From contig JADKIO010000004.1 of the NCBI GenBank assembly GCA_016721195.1, positions 62,001 through 126,000 of the forward strand: 64,000 nucleotides of DNA, read 5' to 3'. A program made the translations under genes and the position numbers. Below are positions 50,328 to 58,951 of this stretch, one piece after another; positions within the stretch are counted from its first letter, which is position 1, and the number at the start of each line of letters is the position of its first letter. The DNA is from Candidatus Geothrix skivensis (GTDB lineage: Bacteria > Acidobacteriota > Holophagae > Holophagales > Holophagaceae). The notes below the pieces were generated by a model. That model was not told the DNA's origin. It was given only the letters and a program-made list of their open reading frames with translations, and searched no databases.

Positions 50328-50642
50328 TTATGGAACCGGGTCGATGCCACCGTTGGTCAGGGGTGAGCACCGGATGAGCCGCCAGGTGGTGAGGAGGCCG
50401 CCCCGCAGGGTGCCGAATTTCTGGATGCAGGCCAGGCCGTAGTGGCTGCAGGTGGGCGTGTATTTGCACTGGGTGGGCAGGTGGCTCGACAGGGTGACCT
50501 GGTAGAGGCGGATGGCCCCTCGGCACACCCAGGCGGTGGGCTGGAAGCGCACGGGCAGGCAGGCCTCCAGCAGCAGCAGGAGCCCGATGGCCGCCAGGGG
50601 GTGGGCCAGCAGCCAGTCCACAGCCCTAGGCCTTGGCCGCAT
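50328..50642 (-). CDS. yidD: Membrane protein insertion efficiency factor YidD
   Basis: A 104-residue protein of the YidD family, which helps YidC insert inner-membrane proteins. It has the signature CKYTPTCSHYGLACIQKFG (the family's CxxxPTCSxYxxEAIxxxG), the GALRG-like TLRGGLLTTWRLIRC segment and the C-terminal GGIDPVP. An N-terminal hydrophobic stretch (about 9-27) associates it with the membrane. It overlaps the end of ispG by 17 bases. In most bacteria yidD sits near rnpA/yidC; here it is with ispG and glmS instead. Confidence 0.93.
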   Translation of the reverse strand: MRPRPRAVDWLLAHPLAAIGLLLLLEACLPVRFQPTAWVCRGAIRLYQVTLSSHLPTQCKYTPTCSHYGLACIQKFGTLRGGLLTTWRLIRCSPLTNGGIDPVP

Positions 50643-51732
50643 CGGCCTCGGCCTTCACCTTCCGGGCCTCTTCCAGGAAGGCGGGGACGAGATCCTCTTC
50701 CTTGACCTTTCGGATGAGCTCTCCCTTGCGGTAGATGAGGCCTTCGCCCGCACCCCCGGCGACCCCGAGATCGGCATCCCTGGCCTCGCCGGGACCGTTC
50801 ACCACGCAGCCCATGACGGCGTAGGTGATGTTCTCGTGGTTGATGAGCTTCAGACCCTCCTCGATCTCGTTGGCCACCCGGTTGAGGTCGATCTGCACCC
50901 GGCCACAGCTGGGGCAGCTCACCATGCGGAAGCCGCCGGTGCGCAGGGCCAGGGAACGGAGCATCTCGTGGCCCACCCGGCACTCGTCCTCGCCTTCGCC
51001 GGTGAGGGAGACCCGGACGGTATCGCCGATGCCCTCGGCCAAAAGAATGCCCATCCCGACGCTTGATCGGATGGTGCCGCCGAAGGGCGTGCCCGCCTCG
51101 GTGATGCCCAGGTGGAAGGGATAGTCCACCTGCTTCGCCAGCAACCGGTAGGCCTGCACGGTGCGGATGACATCGCTGGCCTTGAGGCTGATCTTGATGT
51201 CGCGGAAGCCCTCCCGCTCCAGCACCTCGATGTGGCGCAGGGCGCTCTCCACCATGGCCTCGGGGGTGGCGGTGCCGAACTGGTCCAGGAGGTCCTTCTC
51301 GAGGCTGCCGCCGTTCACGCCGATGCGGATGGGGATGCCCAGGGAGCCCGCCTTGTCCACCACGGCCTTCACGCGCTCCTGGCCGCCGATGTTGCCGGGA
51401 TTGATGCGCAGGCAGGCGGCGCCGCCATCCGCGGCCACCAGGGCCAGGCGGTAGTCGAAGTGGATGTCGGCCACCACGGGGATGGGGCTGCGGGCGCAGA
51501 TTTCGTGGAAGACCTCGCCGGCCTTCTTGGTGGGCACGCTCACCCGCACGATCTCGCAGCCGGCGTTGGCGTAGCCGTAGATCTGGTTGACCGTCGCCTC
51601 CACGTCCCGGGTGTCGGTCTTGGTCATGCTCTGCACCGAGATGGGCGCGTCGCCTCCCACCAGCACCTTCCCCACCGCGATCTGGCGGGTCCGGCGGCGG
51701 GGCGAGAGGGGCTGGGTGGCCTGATCGGACAT
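50626..51732 (-). CDS. ispG: 4-hydroxy-3-methylbut-2-enyl-diphosphate synthase
   Basis: Penultimate enzyme of the MEP isoprenoid pathway, reducing ME-cPP to HMBPP with a [4Fe-4S] cluster. The 368-residue product has the N-terminal TIM-barrel start VGGDAPISVQSMTKTDTRDVEAT, and the cluster ligands in VSCPSCGRVQ and the CVVNGPGEA segment. It is the short (bacterial) form without an insert. It overlaps yidD. Its presence means this organism very probably makes isoprenoids by MEP, while an HMG-CoA reductase at 27.6-29.1 kb suggests a separate mevalonate use. Confidence 0.97.
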   Translation of the reverse strand: MSDQATQPLSPRRRTRQIAVGKVLVGGDAPISVQSMTKTDTRDVEATVNQIYGYANAGCEIVRVSVPTKKAGEVFHEICARSPIPVVADIHFDYRLALVAADGGAACLRINPGNIGGQERVKAVVDKAGSLGIPIRIGVNGGSLEKDLLDQFGTATPEAMVESALRHIEVLEREGFRDIKISLKASDVIRTVQAYRLLAKQVDYPFHLGITEAGTPFGGTIRSSVGMGILLAEGIGDTVRVSLTGEGEDECRVGHEMLRSLALRTGGFRMVSCPSCGRVQIDLNRVANEIEEGLKLINHENITYAVMGCVVNGPGEARDADLGVAGGAGEGLIYRKGELIRKVKEEDLVPAFLEEARKVKAEADAAKA

Positions 51733-51784
51733 GGGGCCTCGGTCAAAGGCACCATTCTATCCTTCAATGCGCCGGCCGGTACAT

Positions 51785-51812
51785 GGCGCGCGGCCCGAAA
51801 GGGCCGCGCGCC
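51785..51812 (-). terminator. Terminator of the flagellar operon
   Basis: Perfect 12-base-pair stem GGCGCGCGGCCC with a GAAA tetraloop (TTTC on the coding strand of the operon), 15 bases after the flgE stop and before ispG. No T run follows, but the stability is very high. Confidence 0.65.
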
Positions 51813-51826
51813 GGGTCGGGACGGGC

Positions 51827-53095
51827 CTACCGCTTGAGGTTGAGGGTTTCCTGGAGCAGCTCGTCCGTGGTGGTGACGATCTTGGCATTGGCCTGATAGC
51901 CGCGCTGGCTCACGATCAGCTTGGTGAACTCGCTGGCCACGTCGACGTTGGACAGCTCGAGGTTGGAGCCCAGGATGGCGCCGCGGCCGCCCTGGTTGGC
52001 CAGGCCGATGGTGGGCGCGCCCGAAGCCAGGGTCTGGCTCCAGTGGTTGTTGCCCGCCTGCTCGAGGCCGTTGACGTTGGTGAAGCTCGACACCGCCAGC
52101 TGGGCCATCTTGAGGATCTGGCCGTTGGTGAAGGTGCCGGTGATCATGCCGTCGGAGTCCACCGTCAGGTCCCGCAGGGTGCCGGCGGGGAAGCCATTCT
52201 GGGAGCTGCTGACGGTGGTGCTGGCGGAACTGAGGCCCGTGAAGCTCTGGGTGCCGTCGGCGTTGATGATGTCGAAGGAGATGGCACTGGCGGCGGAGCC
52301 GCCCGGCCAGGTGATGTTCAGGATGGTGTTGTCCGCGGCCACCGGGGGCGTGGGGCCGCCGTTGAGGGAGGAGACCTTGCCGGTGGCATCGAAGGTGATG
52401 GTGCCCGGGAGGGCCGGCGCGCCCGTGATGGTGGCACCGGCGGGGCCAGTCACCGTGTAGGTCCAGGCGTTGCCGGCACCCTTGGTGTAGGTGATCGTCA
52501 GGCTCTGGGCATTTCCGAGGCTGTCGTAGACCTGCATGGGGGTCTGGAAGGTGGCGCCCGCGGCGGCGGCGGCATTGAGGTTGACCCCAAGCTGCATGTC
52601 GGTGGTGGCCTGGGCACCCAGGGTCGACGAGGAGACCTGCACGGGCACCAGGGCGCCGGTGGTGACCACGTTGCCGGCCGCGTCCCGGTTCCAGCCCATG
52701 ACGCTGGAGCCGTCGCTGGCCTCGAGGTAGCCCAGGTTGTTCCGCGTGAAGTTTCCGGCCCGGCTGAAGACCTGGGTGCCGCTCGGCGTCTGGAGGGTGA
52801 AGAAGCCGTTGCCCTGGAGGGCCATGTCCAGGGCATTGCCCGTGGACTGGAAGGAGGACTGGGAGAAATTCTGGTTCACGGAATTCATCTGCACGCCCAG
52901 GCCGAACTGGATGGGATTGCCATTGCCCTGGGTGGCGGTGGCGCCGGCCGAGCTGAAGATGTCCCGGAAGGTCATGTCGGAACCCTTGAACCCCACCGTG
53001 TTGAGGTTCGACAGGTTGTTGCCGATCACGTTGAGGGCACTGGCGTTGGTGGAGAGGCCGGAAAGGCCGGAGTAGAAGGCGGAGTAGAGGCTCAT
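51827..53095 (-). CDS. flgE: Flagellar hook protein FlgE
   Basis: Subunit of the flagellar hook. The 422-residue product begins SLYSAFYSGLSGLSTNASAL, GNNLSNLNTVGFKGSDM and TFRDIF, the rod/hook N-terminal coiled-coil motif, and ends in the matching C-terminal helix ELSNVDVASEFTKLIVSQRGYQANAKIV. The centre (about 85-320) is Thr/Ala/Ser-rich hook-domain sequence. No signal peptide, as expected for type III export. It is the last gene of the operon, 31 bases after flgD. Confidence 0.96.
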   Translation of the reverse strand: MSLYSAFYSGLSGLSTNASALNVIGNNLSNLNTVGFKGSDMTFRDIFSSAGATATQGNGNPIQFGLGVQMNSVNQNFSQSSFQSTGNALDMALQGNGFFTLQTPSGTQVFSRAGNFTRNNLGYLEASDGSSVMGWNRDAAGNVVTTGALVPVQVSSSTLGAQATTDMQLGVNLNAAAAAGATFQTPMQVYDSLGNAQSLTITYTKGAGNAWTYTVTGPAGATITGAPALPGTITFDATGKVSSLNGGPTPPVAADNTILNITWPGGSAASAISFDIINADGTQSFTGLSSASTTVSSSQNGFPAGTLRDLTVDSDGMITGTFTNGQILKMAQLAVSSFTNVNGLEQAGNNHWSQTLASGAPTIGLANQGGRGAILGSNLELSNVDVASEFTKLIVSQRGYQANAKIVTTTDELLQETLNLKR

Positions 53096-53126
53096 GGGGG
53101 CTCCTTTTGCCGGTGGGATGAGCGGT

Positions 53127-53792
53127 TTAGACGGAAATTCCGAGAACGTTTTCCATGGAGAAGATGCTGGTTCCCGAGATGAGGGTGATCTTGCCGGTGC
53201 TCGAGAAGGCCACCGAGTCGACTTTCATGATCAGGCTGGTCTGGAAGGCCACCGCTCTGCCGTCCTGGCCTGTGGCCGTGATGCTCACTTTGTAGGAGCC
53301 GTCGGGAAGCTGGTTCCCGCTCAGGTCCTTGCCATCCCAGCTCACGATGGATTTCCCGGCGCTCAGGGTGCCCTGGGGCAGCTCGGCCACGGTGTTGCCG
53401 CTGGCATCCTTGACGGTGACTTTCACGTTGGCCGCAGCGTTGAGGTAGAGGTTCATGGCGGACTGGCCGGACTGAAGGTTGAAGCCAGATCCGTCCACCT
53501 CCACCCTCTTCCCGACCATCGAGGCCGCCTGGGCCTGGAACAGCGCCGTGTTCTGACCCTGGATCCCCGACAGCAGGGAGTTCGTCTGCTGCTGCTGCTC
53601 TAGGCTCGAATAGCTGGTGAGCTGCTGAACCATCTGGTTGGGGTCATTCCCGCCGGACGTGGGGTCCTGGTTCTTGAGCTGGGCCACGAGCAGTTGCAGG
53701 AAGCCGTTCTTGTCGATGGTGTTGCTCGCGAGCTTCGTGACCGCACCGGTGGAAAGCGGGGTCGTGGTCGGGCCGATCATTCCGGTCTGCAT
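53127..53792 (-). CDS. flgD: Flagellar hook assembly scaffold FlgD
   Basis: Cap protein that lets FlgE polymerise at the hook tip. The 221-residue product has the FlgD N-terminal segment FLQLLVAQLKNQDP, the helix MVQQLTSYSSLEQ, then a Fn3/FlgD Ig-like domain (about 80-210) containing VSWDGKDLSGNQLPDGSYKVSI, the typical FlgD-Ig pattern. It lies between fliK and flgE, as in many flagellar operons. Confidence 0.95.
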   Translation of the reverse strand: MQTGMIGPTTTPLSTGAVTKLASNTIDKNGFLQLLVAQLKNQDPTSGGNDPNQMVQQLTSYSSLEQQQQTNSLLSGIQGQNTALFQAQAASMVGKRVEVDGSGFNLQSGQSAMNLYLNAAANVKVTVKDASGNTVAELPQGTLSAGKSIVSWDGKDLSGNQLPDGSYKVSITATGQDGRAVAFQTSLIMKVDSVAFSSTGKITLISGTSIFSMENVLGISV

Positions 53793-53832
53793 GGAGACCT
53801 CCAGGAGGGGGGTAGATCAGGAACTGTGCCGA

Positions 53833-56475
53833 TCAGGCGTAGAGCTCGACGTGGTGCGGGTTCAGGATGGAGATCGGCAGGGGTGCGGGTGCTTCTTGCC
53901 GGGTGGGGGTCGCCTCGGGGAGGAGGCGTTCACGGCTCACCGGGGCCGGGGAGGCCTCCTGGAAGGGGCGGCTGCCCTGCTGGAGATCGAAACTGCCCAG
54001 CATGAGTCCCTGTTCACGGAGGGACAGCTCGAGGTGGGGGCGACCGTCCCGCAGGGCCTGCATGGAGGTGGGTTCCGTGATCCAAAGCCGGGCATGGACC
54101 TCGCCACCTTCCACCTTCAGATGGATCGTCACCTGGCCCAGGGACTCGGGGTGCAGCTGCAGCTGGGCCTCCTGGGCACCGCCCTTCAGCATCCACTTCA
54201 GGCCGCCCACCACCTGGAGGGCCGGGGGAGCCGGGGGAGCCGGCGGCGCAGGGGGGACCGGAGTGGCCGGTGCTGCCGATTCGGTGGTCCGGTTCAAGGC
54301 CGTGAGCGCTGCCAGGGAGGAGCCATCCGCGGGGCGTGGCGTGGCGAGCGGGGCCGGGGGATCCGCCTTCGGTCCCAGCGCCTGCGGGGCTGCGGGGGCC
54401 GGATGAGGTGGTTCCAGCCCAGGCCGCGGGAGAGCCGTGTCGGCCAAGCCTTGTGCCTGCTGGGCGCCTGGCTGGGCCGCCGCGGAGGGCCTGGTTCCCG
54501 AGGGCGCGGGTCCCTGGGGCTGCTCATGGAGGCGCACCGGAAGGGCAGAGTCGGACCGCGGGAGTGGGGGCTCCGTGCGTGAGCCTTCTGGAAAGGGGAG
54601 CGCCGGCTCGATCGGAGCCTTATCCGTGGGGATGGCGGTCGATTCGGCAAGGGCTGCCGGGGCTTCGGCGATTCCGGGGCTTTCCATGGCGCCTAGGTTG
54701 GGCAGCGGCGCCGAGGCTGGGTTGGCGGGCGGGCTGGCGGGGCCCGAGGGCTGCCCGACGGCCACGGACTGCGCCACTGGCAGGGGACTCGTGGCCGAGG
54801 TCCGACCCTTCAGCTGCGCGGTCCCCTCCGGCGTGGCGATGGTGGCGATGCTGGCGCTGGACGGACGCAGGGGAGGCTCCGGGAGATCCAAGCGCCGTGG
54901 CGGCTGGACCCCAGGAGCGGCGGGCTCTGCCGCCGGGGACGAGGTCTTCTGGGTGAGTGATTCAGCAGGGGGCGCACCGAACGATGAGGCTGCCGGAGCT
55001 GACGGGGTGGGCATTGCCTCCCCTGTCACCGGAGCGAGTGGGAGCCTCGGGGTGGCGTCCGCCTGTGGGAAGCCAGGGGCCACGGTTACGGAGCTGGCGC
55101 GCTGTGGCTGCAGGGATTCCCACGGAGCCGGAGGCATCGGCTGCTGGGCCTCTGGACTGGGGCTCCTCAGCACTACCAAGGGAGCGGTGGAGCCGAGGGA
55201 ACCCCCAGTGGAGGCTAGGCCCGGAGCCGGGGACGGCGGTTCCTGCGGGGCAGGGGGAAGGGTTCCCATGGAAACCACAGCCACTCCGGGGGTGGATTTG
55301 GATGGCTGGACCCGCAGCTCCGAAGGCTCCGGAACCAAAGAAGTGTGCCCAATGGCGAGGGATTCATCGATGCGCAGCGGGGCCGTGGGTTCCCGCATGG
55401 CCGAAGAAGCGCCGGTGGGGGGAGTCGTCGCCTCCCCCTGGGTGGACATGGGCTGCTGAATCCGCAGATCCGCGGGTTCCGGCACCGTGGGGGTGCTCTG
55501 GATCGGGGCAGATTCGCCGATGCGCACCGGAGCTGCGGATTCCCCCATGGCAGGAGGGGGGGCCGTAAGGGGAGCCGCCACCTTCCCTTGGGTGGGAGTG
55601 GGCTGGTGGATCCGCAGATCAGCGGGCTCCGGCACCGGGCGGGTGCTCTGGATCGGGGTGGATTCGACGGTGCTCACCGGGCCCCTTGGCTCCGGTGACA
55701 GGGAGGCGGCGGAGGGAGGAAGACCAGGCTTGGACCCGGCGATGGGGGCTTGCTCCGGCAGGGCCGGAGGCCAAGGCGCAGTGGATGGATGGGCGGGCAC
55801 GGCTGCGGCCACGGCTGACGCCGCCTGGGGCATCGCGTCGGTGGAAGCCGTGCCCAGGCTGGTGACCTCCGGGGTGGGACCCGCCGGCTGGGGTTGAAGG
55901 GGCGGACCCGGGGGGGCCAGCAGGCTGGCGACGAGGGGGACGGGCGGCACCCCAAGGGGGGTGGGCAGGGGGAACTGGGCGCCTGGGGCCGTGTGTGTCA
56001 TCGGCCCCTCTGGGGGTGCCGGGTCTGCCGGTGGAGCCAGGTTGACCGGCGCCTCGGCAGTTTCCTCGGATCCTTGGGACTTGGTGGTTGGGCCGCCCGG
56101 GGGAAGTGCCCTCGCTGAACTCTGCGCCGCTTGGACCGGCTGGCCAGGTATCAGGTCGATGGACGGAGAGGGAGCATCCTTGAGGGGTGCCGGAGGGACC
56201 GCTGGGCCCGGAGAATCGAGTCCCCTGGCGCTGGCCGCCTTGGCGGTGGGAGCTCCGGACAACCGGACTTTGTGGGCCCTGGCCTTCGGACCCTTCTCAG
56301 CCTGGGGCGGGGCCGCAGGGGCCTGCTGGGGCGAGGTGGTGGAGGTCGGTGCCTGCGTGAGCTGGGCCATCAGGCCGGCGAACTGGCCACCGGAAGCGCC
56401 TGGTCCCCTGGCTTCGAGGCCCGTCGCAGGCCGGTCCGGGACCGTCGGGAGGGCAACTGGGCTGGCCAATGGCAT
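53833..56475 (-). CDS. fliK: Flagellar hook-length control protein FliK, very long
   Basis: Exported ruler that sets hook length and switches the export gate. At 880 residues it is about twice the size of Salmonella FliK (405). The first 700 residues are Pro/Ala/Thr-rich and low in complexity, with three 50-residue repeats at 270-419. The conserved C-terminal domain (about 760-850) has LKGGAQEAQLQLHPESLGQVTIHLKVEGGEV and LELSLREQGLMLGSFDL patterns of the FliK C-terminus. It is Cys-free in the ruler part, as usual. Position between the MotE-like gene and flgD fits FliK. Confidence 0.9.
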   Translation of the reverse strand: MPLASPVALPTVPDRPATGLEARGPGASGGQFAGLMAQLTQAPTSTTSPQQAPAAPPQAEKGPKARAHKVRLSGAPTAKAASARGLDSPGPAVPPAPLKDAPSPSIDLIPGQPVQAAQSSARALPPGGPTTKSQGSEETAEAPVNLAPPADPAPPEGPMTHTAPGAQFPLPTPLGVPPVPLVASLLAPPGPPLQPQPAGPTPEVTSLGTASTDAMPQAASAVAAAVPAHPSTAPWPPALPEQAPIAGSKPGLPPSAASLSPEPRGPVSTVESTPIQSTRPVPEPADLRIHQPTPTQGKVAAPLTAPPPAMGESAAPVRIGESAPIQSTPTVPEPADLRIQQPMSTQGEATTPPTGASSAMREPTAPLRIDESLAIGHTSLVPEPSELRVQPSKSTPGVAVVSMGTLPPAPQEPPSPAPGLASTGGSLGSTAPLVVLRSPSPEAQQPMPPAPWESLQPQRASSVTVAPGFPQADATPRLPLAPVTGEAMPTPSAPAASSFGAPPAESLTQKTSSPAAEPAAPGVQPPRRLDLPEPPLRPSSASIATIATPEGTAQLKGRTSATSPLPVAQSVAVGQPSGPASPPANPASAPLPNLGAMESPGIAEAPAALAESTAIPTDKAPIEPALPFPEGSRTEPPLPRSDSALPVRLHEQPQGPAPSGTRPSAAAQPGAQQAQGLADTALPRPGLEPPHPAPAAPQALGPKADPPAPLATPRPADGSSLAALTALNRTTESAAPATPVPPAPPAPPAPPALQVVGGLKWMLKGGAQEAQLQLHPESLGQVTIHLKVEGGEVHARLWITEPTSMQALRDGRPHLELSLREQGLMLGSFDLQQGSRPFQEASPAPVSRERLLPEATPTRQEAPAPLPISILNPHHVELYA
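55219..55668 (-). repeat. Three tandem 150-base repeats inside fliK
   Basis: Encodes three 50-residue units at FliK residues 270-319, 320-369 and 370-419. The shared core is ESxPIQSTxxVPEPADLRI; units 1 and 2 are close and unit 3 more changed (VPEPSELRV). The DNA keeps blocks such as GGGTGCTCTGGATCGGGG in units 1 and 2. These give a natural way to change ruler length by recombination. Confidence 0.8.
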
Positions 56476-56578
56476 GGAGACCTCGGGTCCGGAGGATCCG
56501 GATGGGCTTCCAGCGCCAGGACCGTGCCGCGTCCATTGGGCAGAAAAGGGCCAGCCAGGCGAGGGACCGGCTGGAGTG

Positions 56579-57124
56579 CTATGCCACGGGTTCCTTCGGC
56601 TTGCTCATGCCCACGCGCTCCGAAAGTCGGCCGGCGAGCTTGGCATCCAATGGGGCCAGCTGATCCATGAGCTTGGCGGCCTTCTTGGGGGCCATGCCCG
56701 CCAGCAGGGCCACGGCCACCTCCATGTTCTGGCCCGCCAGCTCCTTCATGGCCTGGGCCCCGGCCGCGGGATCCATGGCCTCGTAGGTCCGGATGATCTG
56801 GGGGTCGATGGCGGGGCGCTGCTTCAGGTTCTCCACCCGGGCCAGGGCATCCTGGACCGCCTTCTCCCGGGCGGCGAGCTCGCCGCGGTCCCGGTCCAGG
56901 GTGGCCTGGAGGGTGTTCAGCCGCTGCTCCAGCTGGCGCAGCTCCGCCTCCTTCTGGGCGATGGCCCGTTCCCGGTTCTGGAGCTGCGAGGCCAGCTCGG
57001 AGACCTTCACGCCTTCGGCGGCGGCCCCCTTGGGGTCGGCCTTCGGTTCCTGGGCGGACAGCCAGAGCACCCCGGCGGACAGCACGAGGGGTGCCGAGAT
57101 CCAAAGCAGGTAGCGGGGGTTCAT
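56579..57124 (-). CDS. MotE-like flagellar motor chaperone
   Basis: A 181-residue protein with an N-terminal hydrophobic anchor (about 5-22), a coiled coil (about 38-95, rich in Gln/Glu/Arg with ERAIAQKEAELRQLEQRL) and a C-terminal MgtE-N-like helical domain (about 105-175; AGQNMEVAVALLAGMAPKKAAKLMDQL). This is the arrangement of MotE, the periplasmic chaperone of MotC in epsilonproteobacteria, and of similar genes beside fliJ elsewhere. AGGAG lies six bases before the ATG. It is between fliJ and fliK. I use MotE-like because the partner MotC is not seen. Confidence 0.75.
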   Translation of the reverse strand: MNPRYLLWISAPLVLSAGVLWLSAQEPKADPKGAAAEGVKVSELASQLQNRERAIAQKEAELRQLEQRLNTLQATLDRDRGELAAREKAVQDALARVENLKQRPAIDPQIIRTYEAMDPAAGAQAMKELAGQNMEVAVALLAGMAPKKAAKLMDQLAPLDAKLAGRLSERVGMSKPKEPVA

Positions 57125-57140
57125 GGGGGACTCCTGTGAA

Positions 57141-57590
57141 TCAGGCGCTCTGCCGGTGGTGCCGGAGGACGGCCAGCTCGTCCATCTCCCGGATCTCGCG
57201 GCGCTGCTGCTCCAGGGCATGCTGCAGGGCCCGGCGTTCCTTCAGGCGCACCAGCATCAGGTGCTCGCGGTGGGCGAGGGTCAGGGCCTCCCGGGTGGCG
57301 GCGACCTGGACCGAGGCGGCGCGCAGGCCTTCGTAGCCCTGGATCTCCCGGCGTTCCAGCACCACCAGGAACCGCTCCCCGGCCCGCCAGAGTTCCAGGT
57401 CCAGGACCTGCCCGCTGGCCAGGCGGCGTGCCTCGAAGGTGGCGGTGCGCTGGGCCGCCAGGGCATCCAGGTGGGCCCGGGCCTCCCGTTCGCCCTGGAG
57501 GGCCCGGGCCAGGGCCCGCTCAGCCTCGCGTTCCAGGGCCTCCCGCAGCTTGCGCAGGGGCTCGAGACGGAAGTGGAACCGGGCGGCCAT
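57141..57590 (-). CDS. fliJ: Flagellar export chaperone FliJ
   Basis: A 149-residue coiled-coil protein that sits in the FliI hexamer and escorts export chaperones to FlhA. It starts FHFRLEPLRKLREALEREAE, the common FliJ beginning, and is almost wholly helical with heptads to residue 145. Its start codon shares a base with the fliI stop (TGATG), so the two are coupled. Sequence of FliJ is poorly conserved; position and coiled-coil form carry the identification. Confidence 0.87.
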   Translation of the reverse strand: MAARFHFRLEPLRKLREALEREAERALARALQGEREARAHLDALAAQRTATFEARRLASGQVLDLELWRAGERFLVVLERREIQGYEGLRAASVQVAATREALTLAHREHLMLVRLKERRALQHALEQQRREIREMDELAVLRHHRQSA

Positions 57591-58951
57591 CAGGCTCTCG
57601 TCTTCAGAAAGGGCGACAGATCGATGCCGAAGATCTGGCCCATGGCCAGCATGGCCTGCCGATGATCAGAGCTCTCCGCCGTGGCCTGGCGGAGGAAGGC
57701 TTCGATGGCCGAGTGGAACTGGATGGCCTGGTCGATGGCCGTGCTGGAGCCCTTGGTGTAGGCGCCGATCTGGATGAGGTCCTCTGCATCCTGGTAAGTG
57801 GCCATCAGGTCCCGCAGCTTGCTGGCCAGCTGCTTCTGCTCCGGGGGCGCCAGGGCGCTGAAGAGCCGCGACAGGCTGGAGAGCACATCGATGGCCGGGA
57901 AGTGGTTCTTGGATCCCAGCTTCCGGGAGAGCACCACATGACCATCCAGGATGCCTCGCACGGCATCGCTGATGGGCTCGTTCATATCGTCGCCCTCCAC
58001 CAGCACCGTGTAGATGCCCGTGATGGAGCCCATGCCTTCAAAGGTACCGGCCCGTTCCATGAGCCGGGGCAGCAGGGCGAAGACCGAGGGCGTGTAGCCC
58101 CGGGAGCTGGGGGGCTCTCCGGCGCTGAGGCCCACTTCCCGCTGGGCCATGGCGAAGCGGGTGACGCTGTCCATCATCAGCAGCACGTCCCGGCCCTGGC
58201 GCATGAAGTACTCGGCCACGGTGGTGCCGGCCATGGCGCAGCGCAGGCGCAGCAGGGGGCTCTGATCGCTGGTGGAGACCACCACCACGCTCCGCTTCAG
58301 GCCTTCCTCGCCCAGATCGTTCTCGATGAACTCGCGCAGCTCCCGGCCCCGTTCCCCCACCAGGGTGATGACGTTCACGTCCGCGGAGGTATTGCGGGCC
58401 ACCATGCCCAGCAGGGTGGATTTGCCCACGCCCGATCCGGAAAAGATGCCCACCCGCTGGCCCTTGCCCAGGGTGAGCAGGCCGTCGATGGCCCGCACGC
58501 CAGTGGACAGGATCTGGTCGATGCGCTTGCGCTGCATGGGGTTGGGGGGCGGGCCCTGGAGGGGCAGATGGGCCGTGGCTTCGATGGGGGGGCCACCGTC
58601 CAGGGGCCGGCCCAGGGGATCGATCACCCGGCCCAGCAGGTCCTCCCCCAGGGGCAGCTCGGACTGGTGCCCGGTGCCTTCCACCCAGAGTCCCGGGCGG
58701 ATGCCCTCGGTCTCCTCGATGGGCATGAGCAGCACCCGCTGGCCGGAGAACCCCACCACTTCGGCGTGGATGAGCCGGGGCCGCCCTGCGGCATCGCTGC
58801 TGTGGATGAGCATCTGCTCGCCCACGGAGCAGTCCGGACCGGTGGATTCCACCACCAGCCCCACCACCTTGGTGACCCGCCCCATCCAGTCACCCTTGGG
58901 CAGGCTGCGCATCCGGTTGGCGAGGACCGTCAGGTCGATCACGGCGCTCAT
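57590..58951 (-). CDS. fliI: Flagellum-specific ATPase FliI
   Basis: Hexameric ATPase at the type III export gate. The 453-residue product has the Walker A GSGVGKSTLL (P-loop), EFIENDLGEEGL, Walker B VLLMMDSVTRFAMA, and RSSSRGYTPSVFALLPRLMERAG-type segment common to F1-like type III ATPases. It overlaps fliH by four bases (ATGA) and fliJ by one. All three form the soluble export complex. Confidence 0.97.
   Translation of the reverse strand: MSAVIDLTVLANRMRSLPKGDWMGRVTKVVGLVVESTGPDCSVGEQMLIHSSDAAGRPRLIHAEVVGFSGQRVLLMPIEETEGIRPGLWVEGTGHQSELPLGEDLLGRVIDPLGRPLDGGPPIEATAHLPLQGPPPNPMQRKRIDQILSTGVRAIDGLLTLGKGQRVGIFSGSGVGKSTLLGMVARNTSADVNVITLVGERGRELREFIENDLGEEGLKRSVVVVSTSDQSPLLRLRCAMAGTTVAEYFMRQGRDVLLMMDSVTRFAMAQREVGLSAGEPPSSRGYTPSVFALLPRLMERAGTFEGMGSITGIYTVLVEGDDMNEPISDAVRGILDGHVVLSRKLGSKNHFPAIDVLSSLSRLFSALAPPEQKQLASKLRDLMATYQDAEDLIQIGAYTKGSSTAIDQAIQFHSAIEAFLRQATAESSDHRQAMLAMGQIFGIDLSPFLKTRA

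Noticed and set aside
48090..50366. A 758-codon open frame opposite glmS
   Set aside because: Antisense shadow of glmS, with His/Gly/Val-rich low-complexity product.
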